Source: Nitrososphaerota archaeon (GTDB lineage: Archaea; Thermoproteota; Nitrososphaeria; Nitrososphaerales; CADDZS01). From it: 35,612 nt of DNA. Location of the stretch: assembly GCA_013288145.1 (NCBI GenBank), contig JABDCJ010000025.1, positions 1 through 35,612 of the forward strand, read 5' to 3'. The notes beneath the pieces are model-generated. The model searched no databases. It saw only the letters and a list, made by a program, of their open reading frames with translations, and was not told the DNA's origin. Of the stretch, positions 7,609-14,919 are shown piece after piece. Positions within the stretch are counted from its first letter, which is position 1; the number at the start of each line of letters is the position of its first letter. The translations under genes were made by a program, and so were the position numbers.

Positions 7609-10320
7609 TTGTCAAGCTTAATTTTAGTAAAAAACGCCGATGAATTTCAGACTTCATCGGGCAAGACAATCAGGTTTTTTTCACTTCCCGCACTTCAAAA
7701 GTCCCTTGGATCAAGGGCGAATATTTCGCGACTCCCAATTTCAATAAGAATATTGCTCGAATCTTTGGTTCGAAATAAAGATGGAAAGGCGATAACTGAT
7801 GAAGATATTATCGCACTGGCTTCGTGGAATGCTAAAAATCCCGCCGATAGAGAGATTCCGTTCAAAGTATCCCGCGTGCTAATGCAGGATCTTACCGGCG
7901 TTCCAGCTCTTGTTGATCTTGCCGCCATGAGGGATGCGGTAGCAAAGATGAAGCTTGATCCCAAGATAATAGAGCCTGAAGTGCCGATTGACCTCATAAT
8001 TGACCACTCGATCCAGGTGGACGCATTCAAGAACAATCTGGCGTTCAAGATCAATGCCGAAAAAGAGATCGAGAGAAACCGGGAAAGATACGAATTTCTA
8101 AAGTGGGCTCAGCAGGCATTCAAGAAACTGAAACTTGTTCCTCCAGACACAGGAATCTGCCATCAAGTAAATTTGGAATTCCTCGCAACGGTTACAACAA
8201 TCAAAGATATTGAAGGCAGATTGACTGCTTTTCCCGATACACTTGTAGGAACGGATTCTCACACGCCGATGATTAATGGACTCGGCGTCTTGGGCTGGGG
8301 GGTCGGAGGAATCGAGGCTGAAGCGGCGCTACTTGGACAGCCTGTAACATTCGTTACACCGCGAGTCATTGGAGTTCATCTTTCAGGTCAGCTCCGCGAA
8401 GGCGTGACTGCAACTGACGTAGTTCTCACAATTACCCAGACACTCCGAAACCTCGGGGTTGTGGATGCCTTTGTTGAATTCTTCGGAGAAGGAGTCAGTG
8501 CCCTAACTGTCGCCGGGAGGGCGACCATTTCAAACATGACTCCAGAGTTCGGAGCGACAGCATCGCTTTTTCCGGTGGATGAGGAAACGCTTCACTATCT
8601 CCGGCTTACCGGAAGATCGGAAGAGCAGGTCGAAGTAGTTAGCAAATACTTTGAGGCGCAAGAGATGTTTGGTGTTCCAACAGATGGACAAATTGACTAC
8701 TCCCAGGTCGTTAAGATCGATCTCTCAACTGTAGAGCCGAGCGTTGCAGGACCGGCGCTTCCCCATGACAGGGTTTCTCTATCGCGTGTTGGAGAACATT
8801 TGGTAGAGACCTTCCCCGATGTTGCAAAGAATGATAAGAAAAATTCGAGTGTAACTCTGGACGGGAAAGAGTTTTCGCTAACTGATGGAGACATCGTAAT
8901 TGCGGCAATTACCAGCTGCACCAATACTAGCAATCCGGATGTGATGATTGCGGCAGGACTTCTGGCAAAGAAGGCGGTCGAACTGGGCATGAGTGTTAGA
9001 GATGTGGTCAAGACGAGCATGGCTCCCGGTTCAATGGTAGTTACAGAGTACCTGCAAGCGACCGGACTTTTGCCCTACTTGGAAAAACTTGGATTTGGAA
9101 TCGTGGGCTATGGCTGTACGACCTGCATAGGCAACAGCGGTCCACTGCCAGAGCCCATCAGCAAGGCTATCAGGGACAATGGCCTGACGACAGCCGCCGT
9201 TTTGTCCGGAAACAGGAATTTCGAGGCAAGAATACATCAGGACGTTAGAGCGAATTTCTTGATGTCGCCTCCGCTTGTGGTCGCTTTTGCTCTTGCGGGA
9301 ACAGTAAAAAAGGATCTAACTTCAGAACCAATGGGTGCAGATAGAGATGGCGCGCCCGTTTACCTGAAGGACCTTTGGCCCTCGCATCGGCAAGTGATGG
9401 AGTACGAGACTCAAATCAGTACCGAGATGTTCAGGTCAAAGTATTCGCAGGTCTATGACCAAAATTCTGAATGGAATAAACTCATGTCTCCTACCGGGTT
9501 GCAGTATGAATGGGACAAAGAAAGTACGTATATTCAACAGCCGCCATATTTTGAGAACTATCCTGAACAACTGAAGAACTCAGGAGAAAAAACGATCGAG
9601 AACATTTCCGGTGCGAGACCACTGCTCATACTCGGTGACTACGTCACAACCGATCATATTTCTCCCGCAGGTTCAATCAACGCGAAGTCGGTCGCTGGCA
9701 AATATCTAATCTCAAAGGGCGTTGAGGAGGAGGACTTTAACACATACGGATCTCGCAGGGGAAATCACGAAGTCATGATCCGTGGGACTTTTGCAAATCC
9801 AAGAATCAAAAACATGATGGTGGGAGGACAAGAAGGGTCTATCACAAAACATTATCCGGAAGGCGAAACTATGACAATTTATGACGCCGCGATGAAATAC
9901 GAAACAGAAAAAGTTTCGCTTGTTGTAATCGCCGGAAAAGGGTTTGGGACCGGAAGCTCTCGAGATTGGGCTGCTAAGGGTCAAAAGCTTCTAGGTGTTA
10001 TAGCGGTAATAGCTGAGAGTTTTGAGAGAATACACAGGAGCAACCTGATAGGAATGGGGATTCTTCCATTGCAGTTTGAAAAAGGTGTTAGCGCAGCGAG
10101 CCTCTCTCTAGAGGGTTCAGAAACTTATTCAGTGACTGGACTAGATCGTTTACGCGATGATGATTCGACGGCCGAGCTCGTCATTAAACGGAAAAGCGGC
10201 GATGTAATCCGGAGGGCTCTGAAAGTTCGTTTGGATTCAGAGGTTGAGCGAGAGTACTACGATAGCGGTGGAATTTTGGATTTCGTGCTCCAGAAGACAG
10301 TGAAACTACAAATGAATTGA
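7609..10320 (+). CDS. acnA: Aconitate hydratase A
   Basis: Interconverts citrate and isocitrate with a [4Fe-4S] cluster. The 903-residue length and the domain order are those of the bacterial-type AcnA/IRP family: the N-terminal segment RLPISIRILLESLVRNKDG, the central catalytic region and the C-terminal swivel domain (residues about 690-870, with GSSRDWAAKG). The cluster cysteines are Cys437 in ITSCTNTSNP and Cys503 and Cys506 in YGCTTCIGNSG. It starts with TTG, and alignment of the first 30 residues with the family supports this start. The inverted repeat at 7567-7603 ends five bases before the start, so expression may be controlled there. It is not in an operon with citrate synthase, which lies on the other strand. 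Confidence 0.96.
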   Translation: MSSLILVKNADEFQTSSGKTIRFFSLPALQKSLGSRANISRLPISIRILLESLVRNKDGKAITDEDIIALASWNAKNPADREIPFKVSRVLMQDLTGVPALVDLAAMRDAVAKMKLDPKIIEPEVPIDLIIDHSIQVDAFKNNLAFKINAEKEIERNRERYEFLKWAQQAFKKLKLVPPDTGICHQVNLEFLATVTTIKDIEGRLTAFPDTLVGTDSHTPMINGLGVLGWGVGGIEAEAALLGQPVTFVTPRVIGVHLSGQLREGVTATDVVLTITQTLRNLGVVDAFVEFFGEGVSALTVAGRATISNMTPEFGATASLFPVDEETLHYLRLTGRSEEQVEVVSKYFEAQEMFGVPTDGQIDYSQVVKIDLSTVEPSVAGPALPHDRVSLSRVGEHLVETFPDVAKNDKKNSSVTLDGKEFSLTDGDIVIAAITSCTNTSNPDVMIAAGLLAKKAVELGMSVRDVVKTSMAPGSMVVTEYLQATGLLPYLEKLGFGIVGYGCTTCIGNSGPLPEPISKAIRDNGLTTAAVLSGNRNFEARIHQDVRANFLMSPPLVVAFALAGTVKKDLTSEPMGADRDGAPVYLKDLWPSHRQVMEYETQISTEMFRSKYSQVYDQNSEWNKLMSPTGLQYEWDKESTYIQQPPYFENYPEQLKNSGEKTIENISGARPLLILGDYVTTDHISPAGSINAKSVAGKYLISKGVEEEDFNTYGSRRGNHEVMIRGTFANPRIKNMMVGGQEGSITKHYPEGETMTIYDAAMKYETEKVSLVVIAGKGFGTGSSRDWAAKGQKLLGVIAVIAESFERIHRSNLIGMGILPLQFEKGVSAASLSLEGSETYSVTGLDRLRDDDSTAELVIKRKSGDVIRRALKVRLDSEVEREYYDSGGILDFVLQKTVKLQMN

Positions 10321-10331
10321 CGCTCTCGCGA

Positions 10332-10772
10332 TCAGGCTGTACCTGATCCCTCAACAGTTTCTACGGTTGACGAATCCACTATCGATCCCTCGCGCTGCCT
10401 CTGTTTGTTCTTTTTAGCCTTAGATCCTTTCTTCGAATTGGCAGCCCTTAACCTGGAATTTTTCGATTTTTCTCCAATCAATCTGACCTGCGAGGGGTTC
10501 GACTTGCTCGCGGCCTCTCTGAGCTCAGTCAACTGAAGAGCAAGTTGCGCGACCTGTTTTCCCCTCGGGGTGACCATGTACTGGGTCACGTACCGTAGAC
10601 CGAGCAGTTTGGGCTTTGGCTCCAGAATCCCTTCGCCGATCAGCTGATGAAGTGCCCTACTCGCAGAACTGCTACTTTTGCAGGCTTTGGTTGCTTCTGT
10701 GTAACTAACGACGCTCGCATTTTTCTTTGCGATGTATGCAAGCAGAGCAACATCTGTAACAGGTCGGCGCAA
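10332..10772 (-). CDS. Winged-helix DNA-binding protein with Lys-rich tail
   Basis: A 146-residue protein. Residues 1-80 resemble a small winged helix: VALLAYIAKKNASVVSYTEA, then a recognition-helix-like SSSSASRALHQLIGEGIL, and a wing ending MVTPRGKQVAQLA. Residues 95-130 are strongly basic (for example KKGSKAKKNKQRQR), and an acidic/Ser/Thr tip follows. This suggests a chromatin-associated or transcriptional protein, but I cannot name a family. It starts with TTG and ends 11 bases from the convergent acnA stop. The partial gene at 35262-35612 has a loosely similar design. Confidence 0.65.
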   Translation of the reverse strand: MRRPVTDVALLAYIAKKNASVVSYTEATKACKSSSSASRALHQLIGEGILEPKPKLLGLRYVTQYMVTPRGKQVAQLALQLTELREAASKSNPSQVRLIGEKSKNSRLRAANSKKGSKAKKNKQRQREGSIVDSSTVETVEGSGTA

Positions 10773-10813
10773 TCAGCGAAGACGCGCCGCTCTTGATATA
10801 TGAAGACTTCCTG

Positions 10814-11107
10814 TTAGCCCTTCCAGAGTCCGATCCCAAAACCGATTATCCAGAATATCGGGAACGAATAGAAGATTGCGCCGATGTGCGAAGCCTGTGA
10901 GAGGAAGATGTCAACGACATGAGTCCAGACGTCAGAGAGGCTTATGAACGGAATCGCGAGACCGATCGCCCCGGCTAGAATTATCCCGACAACAATCAGG
11001 ATCGCAGAAGTGATTCCCTTTTTGGCCGCCAAGCCAAAAACCAAACCGTCCGCGAAGAGAAGTATGATGGATACTATTCCTGCTATGGTGGTCGGGGGTG
11101 CGATCAT
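10814..11107 (-). CDS. Small membrane protein, about three TM segments
   Basis: A 97-residue hydrophobic protein of unknown function. Membrane segments are visible at about residues 6-27 (TIAGIVSIILLFADGLVFGL), 32-55 (ITSAILIVVGIILAGAIGLA) and 75-95 (IGAIFYSFPIFWIIGFGIG). It has no cysteines or catalytic motif. ATG start. It lies upstream of the winged-helix gene on the same strand with a 41-base gap, so they may be cotranscribed. Confidence 0.6.
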   Translation of the reverse strand: MIAPPTTIAGIVSIILLFADGLVFGLAAKKGITSAILIVVGIILAGAIGLAIPFISLSDVWTHVVDIFLSQASHIGAIFYSFPIFWIIGFGIGLWKG

Positions 11108-11253
11108 ATTATTTTCTCACTCTTTTTCTCCTTTCATTTTTAGCTAGATGAAAGCTAATTCAAGAATTACCAGTATTAATTGATATCAAATTTGGCCGTG
11201 TTGGCAGTGAAAAGCCACTGGACAGATTTCTGCAGATAACAACCGAGAAATAG

Positions 11254-11676
11254 GTGGAAGCTAAAGCACTGAGGAATAGCAATTTGTCACAAAACCAAAA
11301 CAGATCGAAGATGGCTGTTACAGCCGAACTTATTCGCCAGGGCGCAAGCATCCTCCAGGAAGCGTGTCCTCGCTGCGGCGGCGTCCAGATAAAATTCCGG
11401 GGGAAAATCTATTGCACCAATGAGGACAACCTTGAAGCTATATTGAATCCGGGATCCGCAGTCGAAAAGCCAGTTCCGGCGAAAGTCGAAGATCAACAAC
11501 CAATCCACTCGAATTCTGAGGCGACTAGCTCGTTGAGAAAAATCATGGAGGATAAATTGAACGGACTCTCAAAACAGTTGGAAAGCTCAACGAATCCCGA
11601 TGAGCAAGTTCGACTACTTGATTTGATTACCAAGTACGTGGAAACACTTGAAAAAATAAACCGGTCCGCGACTTAG
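11254..11676 (+). CDS. UPF0148 / Sjogren autoantigen 1-like protein
   Basis: Residues 20-60 carry the family signature: AELIRQGASILQEACPRCGG, then KFRGKIYCTNED. The C-terminal half is helical and probably coiled (residues 90-137). The family role is unknown in archaea. Only three cysteines are present (Cys38, Cys41, Cys54): the expected second CxxC is reduced to YCTN, so any zinc site is degenerate. The GTG at 11254 gives 140 residues; an ATG at 11311 (MAVTAELIRQG) fits the family start equally well or better. The next small zinc gene lies just downstream. Confidence 0.8.
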   Translation: MEAKALRNSNLSQNQNRSKMAVTAELIRQGASILQEACPRCGGVQIKFRGKIYCTNEDNLEAILNPGSAVEKPVPAKVEDQQPIHSNSEATSSLRKIMEDKLNGLSKQLESSTNPDEQVRLLDLITKYVETLEKINRSAT

Positions 11677-11688
11677 CGTGAATAATAG

Positions 11689-11694
11689 TTATAC
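11689..11694 (+). promoter_or_regulatory. TATA-like box for the small CxxC protein
   Basis: TTATAC lies 27-32 bases upstream of the ATG at 11721, the spacing expected for a leaderless archaeal gene. This supports that start over an in-frame TTG at 11700. Confidence 0.5.
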
Positions 11695-11720
11695 ATTTCT
11701 TGAGGGAGCTTTTCACTGAA

Positions 11721-11918
11721 ATGGAAAACAGATCAAACAAAAATTCTTCGACTAGTTCGCAGAAGTGTCTTGTTTGCGAAAAGGAAATAGAGGAACCCAC
11801 GAGCGAAAATGCTCTTGGAGATGAACTCATTTGTGACGGCTGTAGGGAAGAAATGATTTCTTCTCTCGAAGAGGCGTGGAAGAGACATTCAGCATTCTTG
11901 GACTCGGCTTTGAATTGA
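11721..11918 (+). CDS. Small zinc-finger-like protein, two CxxC
   Basis: A 65-residue protein with Cys16, Cys19 (CLVC) and Cys38, Cys41 (CDGC), a four-cysteine zinc-binding pattern, followed by a short acidic-to-basic helix (REEMISSLEEAWKRHS). The function is unknown; such mini zinc proteins are often nucleic-acid or protein adaptors. An upstream TTG at 11700 would add seven residues, but the TATA-like box at 11689-11694 favours the ATG at 11721. Confidence 0.65.
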   Translation: MENRSNKNSSTSSQKCLVCEKEIEEPTSENALGDELICDGCREEMISSLEEAWKRHSAFLDSALN

Positions 11919-12017
11919 TGAATGATTCACTTTCGAAAAATCACGCGAGAAGAATTAAAAACTGGGCCGGGACGTTCAACTATTCAATAGCAAAAGGTAA
12001 GTTTGAATTTGGTAGAA

Positions 12018-12479
12018 ATGGACCAAAAAATTCCAGATGTAGAAGTGGTCGACACTGAGAAAAATCCTGTGAAATTATCGAGCTACAGGGGCACACCAAT
12101 AGTACTGCTGTTTTATCCGGGAGCTTTTACCGGCACATGTACCAAGGAATTGTGCACGTTTAGAGACAGCATGGCAAAATTCAATGGACTGAACGTTGTT
12201 GGAATAAGCGTAGACGCTCCGTTTGCAAACAAGGCGTTCAAGACACAGAACAACATCAGTTTTCCACTTTTGTGCGACTACAACCGGGATGCGGTGCGCG
12301 CATTCAATAATTTCCACGAGAACTTTTCGGGGCTTAAAGGATACACCGCTTCGAAAAGAGCAGTTTACGTCCTCGATGCCGATCAGGTCGTCCGCTACAA
12401 GTGGGTCTCGGAAAATCCGGGCGTAGAACCGGATTACGTGACTGTTGCAAACGAAGCGGACAAAGTAAAGAACAGTTAG
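12018..12479 (+). CDS. bcp: Peroxiredoxin, BCP type
   Basis: Thiol peroxidase that reduces hydroperoxides. The active-site segment is YPGAFTGTCTKELCTFRD: the first Cys (residue 41 from this ATG) is the peroxidatic cysteine, and a second Cys five residues on (46) is where BCP-type enzymes carry their resolving cysteine. The preceding Thr of the TxxC motif is present. The length (153 residues) is normal. An in-frame TTG at 12003 would add five residues. The glutaredoxin-like protein at 5.4 kb is a possible reductant, but this is only a guess. Confidence 0.92.
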   Translation: MDQKIPDVEVVDTEKNPVKLSSYRGTPIVLLFYPGAFTGTCTKELCTFRDSMAKFNGLNVVGISVDAPFANKAFKTQNNISFPLLCDYNRDAVRAFNNFHENFSGLKGYTASKRAVYVLDADQVVRYKWVSENPGVEPDYVTVANEADKVKNS

Positions 12480-12509
12480 CTCGAACAAAACAGTTCACGA
12501 TTTTATGAA

Positions 12510-12532
12510 TCCGAGAGTAAACTGCTCTCGGA
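12510..12532. repeat. Perfect 8-bp inverted repeat after the peroxiredoxin gene
   Basis: TCCGAGAG and CTCTCGGA pair perfectly around a 7-base loop (12518-12524), 31 bases after the peroxiredoxin stop and 112 bases before the HAD gene. No T-run follows. It could shape the 3' end of the peroxiredoxin transcript or bind a regulator. Confidence 0.5.
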
Positions 12533-12644
12533 GCTAACTACGGTTTGTTGGAATCGAGTTCGCTGTAACGAATCACAGATACTAATCCGAAAGCCACTCG
12601 TTATTTCTACCTCTTTTCAATCCTATTCTAATCGGCTGATTCCA

Positions 12645-13400
12645 GTGGAGAGTTCTGTATCATCGAGTTTTAGACCCAGAGCGGTGGTTTTTGATTTATT
12701 CGACGCGGTAGTTGATCCCGATGAATTTCGACCAAAGGATTTCAATACTATTGCCAAAATTGCCGAAGTTTTCAACTTGGATTCGAAACCTTTCGAAAAG
12801 TACTGGAGCGATTCCTCCCAAATTCGAAATACGAGTCGATCAAGAAAACCCCTCGACCTGATCGAGGACTATGTCGCCCGAAATAACGGTCGTACTCCCA
12901 CAAAGGGTGACCTTCTAATCGTCGATACTTTACTAGGAAGATATTATGACATGGCGCTTCAAAAACCGAAATCTGATGTTGTAGTCGCTCTTCACAATCT
13001 AAAGTACCAGGGATTGAAACTCGCGGCACTAGCGAATACAAGTACTAGAGAAATCTCAACTTGGTTCCGGTCGCCGCTTTCTGGAGTTTTTGAAATAGCC
13101 GGCTTTTCATGCAACACGGGATTTGTTATGCCATCCAAAGAATCCTATAACGACATTGTGACTCGGCTAGGAGTCGAAGCTAGAAACTCCGTATTTGTCG
13201 GCGGAAAAGGTCAGCAGACCCTGAAAGGCGCTAGAGAGGCCGGATTTGGAAAAGTTATTTTCATGGAAGGGTTTGTTGCAAAACACCATCTGTACTCTGC
13301 AGAAGAGATGATTGAATCAGAGCACCTTGCTGATACAACCATTCTCCGAATCTCCGAACTTGAAGAGCTTTTGAAGAACTCCCAAGCTCAAGTTGCATAG
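12645..13400 (+). CDS. HAD-superfamily protein with degenerate metal-binding motifs
   Basis: A 251-residue HAD fold with helical cap. Motif I is VVFDLFDAVVD (nucleophile Asp17, but Phe at +2 where phosphatases have Asp), motif II is at NTSTRE (residues 131-136) and motif III Lys is Lys165 (MPSKES). Motif IV reads FVGGKGQQTLKGAREAGF where GDxxxxD is expected, so both acidic magnesium ligands are gone. It is therefore unlikely to be an ordinary Mg-dependent phosphatase. It may resemble haloacid dehalogenases, which need no metal, or be a non-catalytic binding protein. GTG start; it stands alone after a 165-base gap containing an 8-bp hairpin. Confidence 0.8.
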   Translation: MESSVSSSFRPRAVVFDLFDAVVDPDEFRPKDFNTIAKIAEVFNLDSKPFEKYWSDSSQIRNTSRSRKPLDLIEDYVARNNGRTPTKGDLLIVDTLLGRYYDMALQKPKSDVVVALHNLKYQGLKLAALANTSTREISTWFRSPLSGVFEIAGFSCNTGFVMPSKESYNDIVTRLGVEARNSVFVGGKGQQTLKGAREAGFGKVIFMEGFVAKHHLYSAEEMIESEHLADTTILRISELEELLKNSQAQVA

Positions 13401-13435
13401 GGTTTTACCAATCGAAATTCGATTTGGATTGAACG

Positions 13436-14686
13436 CTAGGTTCCTTCTTCCCATCCGCTGAGGTACTTGCTCTGCTCTGGGGTTAGAACATCTATTTTGA
13501 TGCCCATCGCATCCAGCTTTAACCTGGCAACCTCCTCGTCCTGCGATCTTGGAATTTCGTAGACGCCCGGCTTCATTGCGTTTCCTTCGCTAGCAAGACG
13601 AAGGATCGATAGAAACTGGTTGGCGAAGCTCATGTCCATCACCTCACTTGGATGTCCTTCCGCCGCCGCAAGATTGACCAGTCTTCCTTCTGCCAAAAGG
13701 TAGAGTCGCTTGCCGTTTGGTAATGTATACTCCATATTATCCGGCCTAACCTCCCTCTTTTTTGATGCTAGACTCTCTAGATCTGAGGCTGAAACTTCGA
13801 CGTTAAAATGGCCAGCGTTCGCCAAGATTGCACCCTCCTTCATTTTTGCAAAGTGTTCTTTTGTTATCACGTCTTTGCAACCGGTCGCTGTGATGAAAAC
13901 GTCCCCCAGGATAGCGGCATCTTCCATCGTCATCACCGTGAAACCATCCATCCTCGCCCGCAACGCTTTGATCGGATCAACTTCAGTAACTATGGCATTA
14001 CCTCCTAGACCTTTAGCTCTTGAACTCAAACCCACGCCGCAGTGACCGTAACCCGAGATCACGATGTTTTTTCCGGCAAAAAGAACGTTGGTGGCGCGAA
14101 TAACCCCGTCTATTGCGCTCTGGCCGGTTCCATAAACATTGTCAAAGTCCGATTTTGTTTCAGCGTCGTTTACCGCAATTATCGGATACCTGAGCTTGCC
14201 TTCGCTCGCCATGGATCTGATTCTATGGATGCCCGTAGTCGTTTCCTCCGTGCCTCCCCTAAGACTCTTGAGATATTCAGTGTGTTTCGTGTGAACAGTG
14301 AAGATAAGATCCCCGCCGTCGTCCAGAGTGAACTCGGGGTTTATCTTGAGGGTTTGCTCTATACACCAATAGTATTCCTCAGAAGAAAGACCTCTCCATG
14401 CAAAGATCTCGACGTTATTTGCATCTAGCGCCGCAGCTACGTCATCCTGCGTTGAAAGCGGGTTGCAGCCCGACCATGAAACCTGGGCGCCCGCGGCCTT
14501 GAAGGTTTCAACAAGAACAGCGGTTTCTTTCGTGACGTGAAGGCATCCTGCGATTTTGATTCCAGCTAGCGACTTTTTTTTGGAGTGGATCGATCTTAAG
14601 TTCATCAAAACGGGCATCCTTGATTCGGCCCACTCGATTTTCATTCGGCCGGCGGGGGCGAGCGATCTGTCTTTGATCTTGCTCAA
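13436..14686 (-). CDS. ahcY: Adenosylhomocysteinase
   Basis: Hydrolyses S-adenosylhomocysteine to adenosine and homocysteine, completing the methyl cycle. The protein is complete, from SKIKDRSLAPAGRMKIEWAE through VNDAETKSDFDNVYGTGQSA and the NAD-binding ISGYGHCGVGLSSRAKGLGG to the usual C-terminus YLSGWEEGT. The frame is open to a GTG at 14836, which would add 50 residues unlike the family. TTG at 14686 gives the usual archaeal length (416 residues) and has a TATA-like TTATGTA at 14722-14728. It is divergent from topoisomerase IB. Confidence 0.94.
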   Translation of the reverse strand: MSKIKDRSLAPAGRMKIEWAESRMPVLMNLRSIHSKKKSLAGIKIAGCLHVTKETAVLVETFKAAGAQVSWSGCNPLSTQDDVAAALDANNVEIFAWRGLSSEEYYWCIEQTLKINPEFTLDDGGDLIFTVHTKHTEYLKSLRGGTEETTTGIHRIRSMASEGKLRYPIIAVNDAETKSDFDNVYGTGQSAIDGVIRATNVLFAGKNIVISGYGHCGVGLSSRAKGLGGNAIVTEVDPIKALRARMDGFTVMTMEDAAILGDVFITATGCKDVITKEHFAKMKEGAILANAGHFNVEVSASDLESLASKKREVRPDNMEYTLPNGKRLYLLAEGRLVNLAAAEGHPSEVMDMSFANQFLSILRLASEGNAMKPGVYEIPRSQDEEVARLKLDAMGIKIDVLTPEQSKYLSGWEEGT

Positions 14687-14919
14687 AATCTCTAAACCAG
14701 ATAGGCAGCTTTTGCCCTTGGTACATAAGATTTGAAGGAGCAGGTTACGATCTTTTTGTATAAACTGGACCTGTTGGGACACTCTACTTGACTTGGTTCT
14801 GAGCGTGATTTCTGCGGACTTTGACACAGAATGCACAATTCTTATGAACCGGGAAGCTCAATACTTAGTGTTCGGGCACTTTTAGCTTTTACAATTATTT
14901 GGATGGTGCTATTGCAATC
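14687..14919. promoter_or_regulatory. Divergent promoter region, ahcY / topoisomerase IB
   Basis: This 233-base region has TTATGTA on the minus strand (14722-14728), 36-42 bases before the ahcY start, and TTTTACAATTATT on the plus strand (14887-14899), 21-33 bases before the topoisomerase ATG. The minus-strand frame that crosses it is open by chance and would extend ahcY with family-foreign residues. Confidence 0.45.

Noticed and set aside
11876..12058. A 60-codon frame bridging the CxxC protein and peroxiredoxin genes
   Set aside because: It overlaps both genes in another frame and has no supporting promoter or composition.
14687..14836. 50-residue N-terminal extension of adenosylhomocysteinase
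   Set aside because: The added residues do not match the family, and the TTG at 14686 gives the usual archaeal length and start.
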